Shown here: in pieces, positions 54,181 through 63,019 of the stretch
How positions within the stretch are numbered: the stretch's first letter is position 1
How the letters are laid out: the number at the start of each line of letters is the position of its first letter
Assembly: GCF_006715725.1 (NCBI RefSeq)
Contig: NZ_VFNU01000001.1
Span: 1,116,001 to 1,180,000 of the forward strand
Source of the DNA: Nocardioides sp. SLBN-35
GTDB lineage: Bacteria; Actinomycetota; Actinomycetes; Propionibacteriales; Nocardioidaceae
Direction: 5' to 3'
DNA length: 64,000 bases
Notes under the pieces: generated by a model
Databases searched by the model: none
Told to the model about the DNA's origin: nothing
Seen by the model: the letters and a program-made list of their open reading frames with translations, nothing else
Program-made: the position numbers and the translations under genes

Positions 54181-56538
54181 TCACCCGCGGGCGGCCTCCA
54201 GCACCTCGACCGTGCCGGCGGCGCCGTCGACGCGGACGAGCATCCCGTCGGTGAGGCTGGTGGAGGCGTGCTTGGTGTCCACGACGCAGGGGATGCCGAA
54301 CTCGCGGGCCACGATCGCGGCGTGGGAGGCGGCGCCACCGATGTCGGTGACGACGGCGGCGGCGTACCCGAACATCGCGGTGTGGCCCACGTCGGTGACG
54401 GACGCGACGAGGACCTCGTCGGGCTCGATGTCGTCGTCGGGGGTGCGTAGGACGCGGACCCGGCCCTCGACGGTGCCCGCGCTGACGCCGATGCCGCCGA
54501 TGGTGTCGCCGACCGCGACGCCGTCGTGCACGCCCTCGGGGGCCCAGGTGCCGACGACGACGTCGGGCATCCGGATGCCCTGCAACCGCACCCGCTCGGT
54601 ACGACGCCGGGCGACCCGCTCCTCGAGGCCGGCCGGGTCGACGAACAGCTCGTCCAGGGTCAGGTAGAACGCGTCGTCCACCGCCGAGAGCCGGCCCGCG
54701 GCGACCAGCCGCCCACCCCGCTCGCGTACGGCGAGCCGCAGGGCATGGGTGTAGCGGACCACGCCGTCGCGGGCGCGCTCGCGGGCCAGGATCGCGCCGG
54801 CGGCCATCTTGCCGGTGCGCGACTTCATGACCGGCGCCGCGTCACGCGACGCAGCCGGCCGCAGGGCGGCCGCAGCGGCGGAGCCGACCAGGTGCGCCGG
54901 CCGGTCGGAGAAGGACGGGTTCGCCAGCTCGCACTCGCCGGGGCCGCGGTGGCCCATGACGGCGAGCTGTGCGTCGAGCGCGGCCGCGAACGACGGGGAG
55001 GCGGCGCGCAGCGCCTCGACGTCGCCCTCGCCGGCCAGCTTGAGCAGGTGGTCGTCGCCGCGCAGCTCGTCGGCGAGGCGCTCGACGGCGAGCATGGTGC
55101 GCGCCGACTCGAGGAGCTCGACGTCGACCGCGACGTGCTCGGGCTCCTTGCCCCGCTCGTGGATCCCGTCGGCGGCGCTGGTCATCATCACGCCGATCGA
55201 CGCGACGGACCAGGCGTGGGCGAGACGGTCGCGCCACAACAGGGCGCGGGTGTGCAGCTGGTCGTCGCTCAACGCGGCCACCTGCTCGGCGGTGAGGCTC
55301 TCGGCCGCCGCGGCGGTGTGCACGGCCTCGGCCTCCTCCTTGAACTTCCGCGCCCGGGCGATCACCCGGCTGGTCGCGGTGAAGGTGGCGATCCGGCTGG
55401 CGAGGCCGGTCGGCATCGGCGGGCCGCCCTGGGGCCGGAAGACGACCTCCTCGGGGATGTTGCCGTAGACGTCCTTGCGGACGGTGGCCTCGTCCCAGCC
55501 GGGCATGTTCTCGACGATGTTCACCCCGACCGAGGCGTTGATGTAGACGCAGTGGCCGAGCACGCCGAGCACCAGGCTGGTCTGCTGCTCCAGCGCCGCC
55601 CCCTCGAGGGCGAGCATCCGGCCCATGCCCTCGTTGGAGATCCGCTGCGCACCGAGCTGGAGGTCCAGCGACATCGGGGTGAGCGGGCCGGGCAGCGCCT
55701 CGGACGTGTTCGTCGCCGTCAGTACGGCGAGCCGCGGGTCGACCAGCGTGTCGAACTCGCCCTGGTACTCGGCCGACGACGCCGCCGCCACGAGCGAGCC
55801 GCCGTCGCTGGCGGGCAGGTTGTTGGGGATGACGTACGTCGGCAGGCCGAACCGCCCGGACTCGACCGCCGCGCCGCGCTTGGTGATCCGGGTGCCGCGC
55901 AGGCCGCGGGCGAGGTCCTCGACGGCCTCGCGGGCGGTCCAGCCGTAGCCGAAGCCGGCCGGCACCGCGCTCTCGGCGAGCGGGGCGGCGGGTCGGGCCG
56001 AGACACCGGGCACGGCGGGCTTCACGCCGGCGACCTGAAGCAGCCTGCGCGCTTCGGAGCCGCTGACGGTGCCGGGCGCGGCGAGCACGAAGGGGCCGGG
56101 AGCGCCATCGACGGCGACGGCCGCCAGAGCACGGTTCAGGTCGTCGTGGTGCACGACCTGCCGCGCGGCCGAGCCGCTGCCGAGCAGGTCCGCGAGGGTC
56201 TGCAGCGCCGCCCGGTCGGTACGGCGACCGGCGACCGGGGCGACCTCGACCACCACGACCTCGGCTCCTGCGGACGACAGCGCGGCCGCTGCAGCAGAGC
56301 TCTCGCCGAGCGGGACGGGGAGCACGATCCGGGTGCCGGGCGCGACGGGGAGCGGGCCACCGGCGAGGTGCACGACGACATCGACCGAACCGGCGGCGTC
56401 GACGTCGGCGACCACGACGACGCCCGGGTCCAGGTAGCGGTGCTGCCCGACTCCGACGACCTCGTGGCCGGCGGCCAGCAGCAGGCGGGCGACGTCGCGC
56501 CCGTCCTCGGTGGCGACTCCCGTGATCAGGACGCGCAT
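54181..56538 (-). CDS. PEP-utiliser-type phosphotransferase subunit with N-terminal Rossmann domain, lacking ATP-grasp
   Basis: A 785-residue fusion. Residues 1 to about 200 look like a Rossmann/epimerase domain (MRVLITGVATEDGRDVARLL) with a degenerate glycine motif. Residues about 255-680 resemble the acceptor-binding middle domain of rifampin-phosphotransferase/PEP-synthase-like proteins (VDPRLAVLTATNTSEALPGP, then LTPMSLDLQLGAQRISNEGM). Residues about 690-785 form the swivelling phosphohistidine domain, with His739 in GGAASHAAIVAREFGIPCVV. There is no ATP-grasp domain, so it cannot take phosphate from ATP alone. A partner with ATP-grasp is encoded at 59265. GGAGGAGA precedes ATG 56538. Two copies of the shared palindrome lie upstream. 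Confidence 0.8.
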   Translation of the reverse strand: MRVLITGVATEDGRDVARLLLAAGHEVVGVGQHRYLDPGVVVVADVDAAGSVDVVVHLAGGPLPVAPGTRIVLPVPLGESSAAAAALSSAGAEVVVVEVAPVAGRRTDRAALQTLADLLGSGSAARQVVHHDDLNRALAAVAVDGAPGPFVLAAPGTVSGSEARRLLQVAGVKPAVPGVSARPAAPLAESAVPAGFGYGWTAREAVEDLARGLRGTRITKRGAAVESGRFGLPTYVIPNNLPASDGGSLVAAASSAEYQGEFDTLVDPRLAVLTATNTSEALPGPLTPMSLDLQLGAQRISNEGMGRMLALEGAALEQQTSLVLGVLGHCVYINASVGVNIVENMPGWDEATVRKDVYGNIPEEVVFRPQGGPPMPTGLASRIATFTATSRVIARARKFKEEAEAVHTAAAAESLTAEQVAALSDDQLHTRALLWRDRLAHAWSVASIGVMMTSAADGIHERGKEPEHVAVDVELLESARTMLAVERLADELRGDDHLLKLAGEGDVEALRAASPSFAAALDAQLAVMGHRGPGECELANPSFSDRPAHLVGSAAAAALRPAASRDAAPVMKSRTGKMAAGAILARERARDGVVRYTHALRLAVRERGGRLVAAGRLSAVDDAFYLTLDELFVDPAGLEERVARRRTERVRLQGIRMPDVVVGTWAPEGVHDGVAVGDTIGGIGVSAGTVEGRVRVLRTPDDDIEPDEVLVASVTDVGHTAMFGYAAAVVTDIGGAASHAAIVAREFGIPCVVDTKHASTSLTDGMLVRVDGAAGTVEVLEAARG

Positions 56539-56624
56539 GGACTCTCCTCCTCGTGGTTCCCCGGCCCCTCGTACCGGAGCCAGACGAGGAGCGTCCGGCC
56601 CGTGAGGCCGGTCACGTCCCGGAG

Positions 56625-56639
56625 TCCCACTCAGCGGGA
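56625..56639. promoter_or_regulatory. Shared 15-bp palindrome, site 2
   Basis: TCCCACTCAGCGGGA; its complement TCCCGCTGAGTGGGA differs from site 1 at two bases. It lies about 87 bp upstream of the 785-aa phosphotransferase gene. Confidence 0.6.
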
Positions 56640-56641
56640 GA

Positions 56642-56656
56642 CTCCTGAAGCGGGAG
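56642..56656. promoter_or_regulatory. Shared palindrome, weaker site 3
   Basis: CTCCTGAAGCGGGAG, centred 17 bp from site 2; the complement begins CTCCCGCTTCAGG. It keeps the TCCCGCT half but has a poorer second half. Confidence 0.4.
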
Positions 56657-56714
56657 CGGAGCGGGCCGCAGGCTCCCGGTCCGGGCCGCCCCCGCCGTGC
56701 CCGACGACCGCGCT

Positions 56715-56729
56715 TCTCGCTGAACGGGA
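56715..56729. promoter_or_regulatory. Shared 15-bp palindrome, site 4
   Basis: TCTCGCTGAACGGGA, about 90 bp upstream of the KstD-family gene. It differs from site 1 at two bases. Confidence 0.55.
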
Positions 56730-56818
56730 CTTGCGCCCCACCGCCGCACGCCGGTCCGTTGTCTAGGACCGCACCCCCCACGACCGAGCAGCCCCGCAGC
56801 ACGCCCCAGGAGGACACG

Positions 56819-58489
56819 ATGACGGACCCGACCACGACGGCCTGGCAGCACGAGGTCGACCTGCTCGTGGTCGGCGCGGGCGCGGGCGGCATGACCGCCG
56901 CGCTCACCGGCGCCCTGTCCCGGCTCGACACGCTGCTCGTCGAGAAGGCCGCGACGTACGGCGGCACCACCGCCCTGTCCGGAGGCGGCATCTGGGTCCC
57001 GAACAACCCGACCCTGGAGCGCGCGGGCATCACCGACCCCGAGGAGCGGGTGGTCGAGTACCTCGAGCACATCACCCACGGCACGATCGCCCGCGACCGG
57101 CTCCAGGCCTACGCGCACCACGGTCCGGCGATGTTCCGGATGTTCGAGAAGCAGACCGAGCACCTCGAGTTCAGCTGGTGCCCCGGCTACTCGGACTACC
57201 ACCCCGAGGCGCCGGGGGGACGTCCTGAGGGTCGCTCCGTCGAGTGCCCGCCGTTCGACATGCACAAGCTCGGCGAGCTCGCCTACACCCAGCGCGGCAG
57301 CGCGATGAAGATCCCCGGCGGCCTGATCATCACCTCCGCCGACTACGTGCACCTCAACATGGTCACCCGCACCTGGCGCGGCCGGTGGCGCGCGCTCAAG
57401 CTCGGCGTGAAGGCCACCCTCAACAAGCTGCGCCGCCGCCAGATGGTCTCGCTCGGCCTGGCGCTGGTCGCCCGGCTGCGGATCTCGCTGCGCGACGCCG
57501 GCGTCCCGGTCTGGCTGGAGACCCCGCTGCTCGACCTCGTCCGCGACGAGGACGGCACGGTCGTCGGCGCTGTCGTCGAGCGCGACGGTGCGCCGTACCG
57601 GATCCGGGCCCGACGCGGCGTGATCATCGCCAGCGGCGGGTTCGACCACAACGAGGCGATGCGCAAGGAGTACCTCCCCGAGGTCGGCCGCGCCGGCGTG
57701 TCCGGCGGCGCCGACACCAACACCGGCGACGGCATCCTGATCGGCCACGCGGCCGGCGGCGCCCTCGACCTGATGGACGACGCCTGGTGGATGCCCGCGG
57801 TGCGCAAGCCCGACGGCCGCGTGCACTCGCTGGTCTCCGAGCGTTCGATCCCCAACTCGGTCATCCTGTCGCCCGAGGGCGAGCGGTTCACCAACGAGGC
57901 GTCGCCGTACGTCACCTTCGTGCACGACCAGATCGCCCACGGGCACCCCTACCTCTGGTTCGTGATGGACCAGACCGCGCGACGCCGCTACCCGTTCGGC
58001 GCCACGGTCCCGGGCGCCGACCTGCCGCAGAAGTGGTACGACGCCGGCACCGCCCACAAGGCCGGAACCCTCGACGAGCTGGCGCGGCAGACCGGCATGG
58101 ACGCCGCCACCCTCACCGCCAGCGTGCGGCGCTGGAACGAGATCGTCGCCAGCGGCAAGGACACCGACTTCGGTCGCGGCGAGAGCGCCTACGACCGCTA
58201 CTACGGCGACCCGACGCTGCCCAACCCGGTGCTCGGCGCGGTCGACAACGCGCCGTACTACGCCGTGCGGATCGAGGCCGGCGACCTCGGCACCAAGGGC
58301 GGCCTGGTGACCGACCGCGTCGGCAAGGTGCTCGACGCCGACGGCAATGCCGTCGTGGGCCTCTACGCCACGGGCAACGTGGCCGCCTCGGTCATGGGCA
58401 ACGACTACGCCGGTGCCGGCGCGACCATCGGCCCCGCCATGGTCTTCGGCTACCTCGCCGCGCTGCACGCCGCCGGCGCCACCAACTGA
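56819..58489 (+). CDS. FAD-dependent 3-ketosteroid delta-1-dehydrogenase family protein
   Basis: A 556-residue flavoprotein of the KstD/fumarate-reductase group. The FAD motif is VVGAGAGGMTAALTGAL (17-33). The KstD-type substrate region is recognisable: GYSDYHPEAPGG (123-134), FTNEASPYVTF, and the C-terminal VMGNDYAGAGATIGPAMVFG, whose Tyr corresponds to the conserved tyrosine of KstD. It introduces a 1,2 double bond into 3-keto rings in characterised relatives; KstD-like paralogues act on other cyclic ketones. It pairs functionally with kshA. AGGAGG lies 6 bases before ATG 56819. It leads an operon with an SDR, a PPDK-like gene and another SDR. Confidence 0.85.
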   Translation: MTDPTTTAWQHEVDLLVVGAGAGGMTAALTGALSRLDTLLVEKAATYGGTTALSGGGIWVPNNPTLERAGITDPEERVVEYLEHITHGTIARDRLQAYAHHGPAMFRMFEKQTEHLEFSWCPGYSDYHPEAPGGRPEGRSVECPPFDMHKLGELAYTQRGSAMKIPGGLIITSADYVHLNMVTRTWRGRWRALKLGVKATLNKLRRRQMVSLGLALVARLRISLRDAGVPVWLETPLLDLVRDEDGTVVGAVVERDGAPYRIRARRGVIIASGGFDHNEAMRKEYLPEVGRAGVSGGADTNTGDGILIGHAAGGALDLMDDAWWMPAVRKPDGRVHSLVSERSIPNSVILSPEGERFTNEASPYVTFVHDQIAHGHPYLWFVMDQTARRRYPFGATVPGADLPQKWYDAGTAHKAGTLDELARQTGMDAATLTASVRRWNEIVASGKDTDFGRGESAYDRYYGDPTLPNPVLGAVDNAPYYAVRIEAGDLGTKGGLVTDRVGKVLDADGNAVVGLYATGNVAASVMGNDYAGAGATIGPAMVFGYLAALHAAGATN

Positions 58490-58518
58490 GAACACCGGCA
58501 GGACAAGGAGAGACAGCC

Positions 58519-59268
58519 ATGGGAACGCTGGACGGACGCGTCATCATCATCACGGGCGGAGCCCGCGGCATGGGGGCCTCGCACGCCCGGCACCTGGTCG
58601 CCGAGGGTGCGAAGGTGGTCATCGGCGACGTCATCGACGACGCCGGTGAGCTCCTCGCCAAGGAGCTCGGCGACGCCGCCGTGTTCGTGCATCACGACGT
58701 CACCTCGGCGGCGGACTGGGACGCGATCGTGGCGGCCGCCGTGGAGGCCTTCGGCGCCGTGCACGGCCTGGTCAACAACGCCGGCGTGCTCAGCTTCGGC
58801 TCGCTCGCCGACACCACGCCCGAGGCGTTCCAGCGGATCATGGACATCAACGTGACCGGCTCCTTCCTCGGCCTGCGCGCGGTCGCCCCGGTGATCACCG
58901 ACGCCGGCGGCGGATCGATCGTCAACATCTCCTCGATCAACGGCCTGCTCGGCACCGGCTTCACGACCGCCTACACGGCCAGCAAGTTCGCGGTCCGCGG
59001 CCTCACCAAGGCCGCCGCCCAGGAGCTCGGCCCGGCCGGGATCCGGGTCAACTCGATCCACCCCGGCGGCATCGCCACCCCGATGACCCAGCACGAGGGC
59101 GGCGACGCCGCGGGTGCGGCGTTCGCGAAGTTCCCGATCCCCCGCTGGGGCCAGCCCGAGGAGGTCTCGCCGCTCGTGGCGTTCCTGCTGTCCGACCTGT
59201 CCAGCTACTCGACCGGCGGCGAGTTCGTCGTCGACGGTGGCATCACCAGCGGCCTGTACTTCTCATGA
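58519..59268 (+). CDS. Short-chain dehydrogenase/reductase (hydroxysteroid-dehydrogenase-like)
   Basis: A 249-residue classical SDR: TGGARGMGASHARHL (12-26), NNAG at 86-89, Ser138, Tyr152 and Lys156 (AYTASK). GGEFVVDGGITSGLYFS ends the protein. The GGARGMGASHAR pattern and overall size are those of 3-alpha/20-beta-hydroxysteroid dehydrogenases. GDVIDDAG after the second strand suggests NAD(H). It is the second gene of the KstD operon, 29 bases after the first. Its stop overlaps the PPDK-like start (ATGA). The leader GACAAGGAGAGACA-CCATG is nearly identical to that of the SDR at 53115. Confidence 0.87.
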   Translation: MGTLDGRVIIITGGARGMGASHARHLVAEGAKVVIGDVIDDAGELLAKELGDAAVFVHHDVTSAADWDAIVAAAVEAFGAVHGLVNNAGVLSFGSLADTTPEAFQRIMDINVTGSFLGLRAVAPVITDAGGGSIVNISSINGLLGTGFTTAYTASKFAVRGLTKAAAQELGPAGIRVNSIHPGGIATPMTQHEGGDAAGAAFAKFPIPRWGQPEEVSPLVAFLLSDLSSYSTGGEFVVDGGITSGLYFS

Positions 59269-60716
59269 TGGCGACCATCGACCGACCGGCCATCGCTGCC
59301 GGCATCCGTGCCGACGTCGTCCGTCTCGACGGCACCTGCGAGCTCGACCGCGCCGCCATCGGCGGCAAGGCGTGGAGCGTCAACGCGATGCGTGCGCTCG
59401 GCCTGCCCGTCCCGCCCGCCGTGGCCCTGACGACCGGCTGCTGCGCGGCCTTCTACGCCGCCGACGGCGCGCTCCCCGACGACGTCTGGGAGCAGGTACG
59501 ACGCGGCGTCGCCTTCCTCGAGGAGGAGACCGGCCGCCGCTTCGGGAGCACCGAGCGTCCGCTGCTCGTCTCGGTGCGCAGCGGTGCGCCGGTCAGCATG
59601 CCCGGGATGATGGACACCGTCCTCAACCTCGGCCTCACCGACGCGACCGCGGCCGCACTGGTCGCCGAGAGCGGCGACGAGGCGCACGTCGCCGACACCC
59701 GCGAGCGCTTCGTGCGGCAGTACCAGGAGACCGTGGCCGAGGGCCCGGTCCCCGACGACGCGTGGGCCCAGCTGCGCGCGGCCGTGGCGGCCGTCTTCGG
59801 CTCGTGGCAGTCCGCCCGCGCCCGGACCTACCGCCGCACGCGGGGGATCGCCGACGACCTCGGCACCGCTGTCACCGTGCAGGCGATGGTCTTCGGCAAC
59901 CTCGACGACGACTCCGGCACCGGCGTGCTCTTCTCGCGCGATCCGAGCACCGGCGACCCCGCCCCGTTCGGCGAGTGGCTCGTCCGCGGCCAGGGCGAGG
60001 ACGTCGTGTCCGGCCGGGTCACTCCGAAGGCGCTGGCGACGCTCGCCGAGCAGATGCCGTCCGTGCACGCCGACCTGATGAAGGCGACCGCGACCCTGGA
60101 GGAGTCCGGGCGCGACGTGCAGGACATCGAGTTCACCGTCGAGGGCGGGCGGCTGTGGCTGCTGCAGACCCGGGCGGCCAAGCGGACGGCGGCGGCCGCC
60201 GTACGGATCGCGGTCGACCTGGTCGACGAGGGCGTCCTCACGCCGGCCGAGGCCGTGGCCCGGGTCAGCGCCGAGCAGCTGCAGGCGGTCGTCGAGGCCG
60301 CGTCCGGCGCCGGGACCGGTACGCCGGTCGCGACCGGCGAGTCGGCCTGCCCCGGCCTGGCGTACGGCGTCGCCGTCGCCGACCCCGACGAGGCCGAGGA
60401 GCGCGCGGAGGCCGGTGAGGACGTCATCCTGGTCCGCTCCGCCACCTCGCCCGACGACCTGCACGGCATGCTCGCCGCCAACGGCATCGTGACGGAGTAC
60501 GGCGGTGCGACCTCGCACGCCGCCGTCGTCAGCCGCGAGATCGCGCGTCCCTGCGTCGTCGGCTGCGGTGCCGGCACGGTCGAGTCGCTGGTGGGTCGCG
60601 AGATCACCGTCGACGGCGCGACCGGCGAGGTCTGGGAGGGCCGGATCGAGACCGTCGCCGCCGAGGAGAACCCCTACCTCGCCCGGCTCCAGGCCTGGGC
60701 GGCGGAGATCGGGTGA
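59265..60716 (+). CDS. Truncated pyruvate-phosphate-dikinase-like protein (ATP-grasp plus phosphohistidine domain, no PEP barrel)
   Basis: A 483-residue protein collinear with the first 500 or so residues of pyruvate, phosphate dikinase (usual length about 870-900). The ATP-grasp part shows AAIGGKAWSVNAMRALGLPV, LLVSVRSGAPVSMPGMMDTV, QAMVFGNLDDDSGTGVLFSR and DIEFTVEGGRLWLLQTRAAK. The swivelling domain carries His418 in EYGGATSHAAVVSREIARPC. The PEP/pyruvate-binding C-terminal barrel is missing. This is not a frameshift, since the gene ends cleanly with a 4-base overlap into the next SDR. It could use ATP to phosphorylate its His and pass phosphate to a partner or acceptor, possibly the 785-residue protein nearby. 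Confidence 0.85.
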   Translation: MMATIDRPAIAAGIRADVVRLDGTCELDRAAIGGKAWSVNAMRALGLPVPPAVALTTGCCAAFYAADGALPDDVWEQVRRGVAFLEEETGRRFGSTERPLLVSVRSGAPVSMPGMMDTVLNLGLTDATAAALVAESGDEAHVADTRERFVRQYQETVAEGPVPDDAWAQLRAAVAAVFGSWQSARARTYRRTRGIADDLGTAVTVQAMVFGNLDDDSGTGVLFSRDPSTGDPAPFGEWLVRGQGEDVVSGRVTPKALATLAEQMPSVHADLMKATATLEESGRDVQDIEFTVEGGRLWLLQTRAAKRTAAAAVRIAVDLVDEGVLTPAEAVARVSAEQLQAVVEAASGAGTGTPVATGESACPGLAYGVAVADPDEAEERAEAGEDVILVRSATSPDDLHGMLAANGIVTEYGGATSHAAVVSREIARPCVVGCGAGTVESLVGREITVDGATGEVWEGRIETVAAEENPYLARLQAWAAEIG

Positions 60717-61531
60717 GTGTCGCGGTCGTGACCGGTGCCTCGCGGGGCGCCGGCCGCGGCATCGCCCGGGCGCTCGGCGACCTCGGCGCGACCGTCTACC
60801 TGACCGGTCGTTCGGCCTCGGTCGCGGACGTCGCCGAGGAGGTCACCGCTCGCGGCGGCCACGGGATCGGTGTGGTCTGCGACCACGGGGACGACGACGC
60901 CGTGGCGGCCCTGTTCAGCCGAGTGGGGGAGGAACAGGGGCGCCTCGACGTCCTCGTCAACAACGCGATCGCGCTGCCGTCCGGGCTCGGCGAGGACCAG
61001 CCGTTCTGGGAGCGGCCGCTGGACCACCAGCGGATGTTCGACGTCGGCCTGCGCTCGACGTACGCCGCCGGCTGGTACGCCGCGCCGCTGCTGATCGAGG
61101 CCCGCGGGCTGCTCGTGAACACCTCGTCCTTCGGCGGCGGGTGCTACATGCACGGTCCGGCGTACGGCGCCGCGAAGGCCGGTGTCGACCGGCTGGCGCA
61201 CGACATGGCGATCGACCTGGAGCCCCACGGCGTCACCGCGATCTCGCTGTGGATGGGGATCCTGCGCACCGAGCGGACGCTCGCCGCGCTCGCGGCCGAT
61301 CCCGACAAGTACGGCGACCTGGCTGCCCGCACCGAGTCCGTGGAGCTTCCCGGCCGGGTGATCGCGGCGCTGTGGCAGCACCCCGACCGGGCGCGGTGGA
61401 ACGGGCAGGTCGTCGTCAACGCGGAGCTCGCCGTCGAGCTCGGCGTGACGGACGTCGACGGCGGGCAGCCGCCCTCGCACCGGTCGATGCTGGGCGGACC
61501 GCCCGCGGTCAACCCCGCGATCGTGCGCTGA
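60713..61531 (+). CDS. Short-chain dehydrogenase/reductase (DHRS1-like)
   Basis: A 272-residue SDR starting at a GTG that overlaps the previous stop (GTGA). The cofactor motif is TGASRGAGRGIARALGD (7-23), and the strand-2 TGRS suggests NADP(H). The usual NNAG is NNAI (83-86). Catalytic Ser138/139, Tyr151 and Lys155 (YGAAK) are present. NTSSFGGGCYMHGPAYGAAK and WMGILRTERTL resemble DHRS1-type SDRs. It is the last gene of the KstD operon and abuts the convergent FAD gene with no spacer. Substrate unknown. Confidence 0.85.
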   Translation: MSVAVVTGASRGAGRGIARALGDLGATVYLTGRSASVADVAEEVTARGGHGIGVVCDHGDDDAVAALFSRVGEEQGRLDVLVNNAIALPSGLGEDQPFWERPLDHQRMFDVGLRSTYAAGWYAAPLLIEARGLLVNTSSFGGGCYMHGPAYGAAKAGVDRLAHDMAIDLEPHGVTAISLWMGILRTERTLAALAADPDKYGDLAARTESVELPGRVIAALWQHPDRARWNGQVVVNAELAVELGVTDVDGGQPPSHRSMLGGPPAVNPAIVR

Positions 61532-63019
61532 TCACGCGCCGAGCGCCCGGGCGCTCGCCCGTCGACCCGCGATCCGGCCGAACGCCAGCGCGTCGGCGAT
61601 GTGCATGCCGCCGTCCTTGCACCAGCTGTAGGTCGTGCTGACCCCGCCCGCGGCGTACAGGCCGGGGATGGTCTCGCCGAACGGGTCGAGCACCTCGGCG
61701 TGCTCGTTGCGGCGCGGGCCGCCGTTGCTCCAGGCGACCATCGGCGCCGACGTGAACGCGTAGTACGGACCGTCGCCGAGCGCGACCAGGGTCGACGGCT
61801 CGCGGCCGAACTGCTCGTCGAAGCCGGCCGCGCAGGCCGCGTTGTAGCGGGCCACCGATGCGACCAGCAGCTCCGGGTCGACGCCGATCAGCGGTGCGAG
61901 CTCCTCGAGCGTGTCGGCCTTGTGCAGCCATCCCTTCTCGACCTCGACGCTGTTGTCCCAGCTCCACTCGTAGCCCTCGACCAGCACGTTCCAGCCGACC
62001 GGCAGCATCGCCGCGGTGGGCGAGACGGGCCCGGCCAGGCGGGTCTCCTCGTCGAAGACGGCGTGCAGGCTGCGGACGGGGACGTGCTCGTAGGCCCCGT
62101 GCACCAGGCCCTGGCCGTGCCCGGTCCGGGGCAGCTCGTCGACGCAGCGCCGACCGTCGCCATCGACGTACAGGAAGCCCTTGCGGAAGGAGAACCGCGT
62201 GTAGAAGCCGCTCTCGAAGCCCGGGACGCGGAAGCCCTCGATGCTGGTCATGTTGTCCATGTGCCACAGGTCGGCGCCCGCCTTCTGGGCCATCCGGTGC
62301 CCGTCGCCGGTGTTGTACGGCGAGCCCCAGGTCAGCGTGTCCGGGAAGCGGAGGTAGTCGCGGACCATGCCGGCGTCGCCCTCGAAGCCACCGGTCGCGA
62401 GCACGACGCCGCCCGCCGCAGGGAGGGTGCGGCGGGTGCCGTCGGCGTCGGTGACCTGGACCCCGACGACCGTGCCGTCGGCGTCCTGGACGAGGCGCTC
62501 GGCACGGGTTCCGAGGAGCACCGTGATGTCGCGGCGGGCGAGTGCCTCGGTGAGTGCGGTCAGCAGCCGGGAGCGGCCGAGCGCGCCGCCGACGGCACGC
62601 CAGCCGGTGACCGCGTCGCTGCCCTCGAGCTCGGGGAACTCCGGCGGGATCTCGACGACCGTGCCGGCGATGCCGCGGTCCAGGGTGCCCGGGACGGCGC
62701 CGACCTCGGCGCCGACGGTGTCCCGCATCCACGCGGTGGTGCGGGTGCACTCCTCGGCCCATGCCGCGATGACCGGCTCGGGGACGCGGCGCTCGCCGCA
62801 CAGGCTGCGCAGGTAGACCGCGGCCCGCTCGGCGCTCGACGGCTCCCACCACGCGCCACCGGACACGCGGGTGCTGCCACCCTCGAGGCCGGCGGCCATC
62901 TTGTCGACGAGCACCACGCGGGCGCCCGCGTCGTGGGCCTCGATCGCCGCGGCGCAGCCGGCCGCGCCGTGGCCGAGGACGACGACATCGGCCACGAGGT
63001 CGGCCGCGAGGTCGCCCAT
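61532..63019 (-). CDS. FAD-binding dehydrogenase (fumarate reductase/KstD-like)
   Basis: A 495-residue flavoprotein. The FAD motif is VVVLGHGAAGCAAAIEAHDA (12-31). Mid-region ATGGFEGDAGMVRDYLRFPD and the C-terminal GLYAAGGVSTTYSWCKDGGM follow the FAD_binding_2 family. The terminal part differs from the KstD-type GATIGPAM, so it is a separate dehydrogenase, perhaps acting on a related ring ketone. It is translated behind the 208-residue protein (the stop TGA and this ATG share one base). It converges with the SDR at 60713 with no spacer. Confidence 0.83.
   Translation of the reverse strand: MGDLAADLVADVVVLGHGAAGCAAAIEAHDAGARVVLVDKMAAGLEGGSTRVSGGAWWEPSSAERAAVYLRSLCGERRVPEPVIAAWAEECTRTTAWMRDTVGAEVGAVPGTLDRGIAGTVVEIPPEFPELEGSDAVTGWRAVGGALGRSRLLTALTEALARRDITVLLGTRAERLVQDADGTVVGVQVTDADGTRRTLPAAGGVVLATGGFEGDAGMVRDYLRFPDTLTWGSPYNTGDGHRMAQKAGADLWHMDNMTSIEGFRVPGFESGFYTRFSFRKGFLYVDGDGRRCVDELPRTGHGQGLVHGAYEHVPVRSLHAVFDEETRLAGPVSPTAAMLPVGWNVLVEGYEWSWDNSVEVEKGWLHKADTLEELAPLIGVDPELLVASVARYNAACAAGFDEQFGREPSTLVALGDGPYYAFTSAPMVAWSNGGPRRNEHAEVLDPFGETIPGLYAAGGVSTTYSWCKDGGMHIADALAFGRIAGRRASARALGA

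Noticed and set aside
59114-60418. Alternative open frame overlapping the PPDK-like gene
   Set aside because: It is Arg/Ala-rich shadow translation; the PPDK frame contains long collinear matches to the family.
59265-60716. Frameshifted or broken pyruvate phosphate dikinase
   Set aside because: The frame ends with a 4-base overlap into an intact SDR, and no remnant of the PEP barrel is seen downstream.
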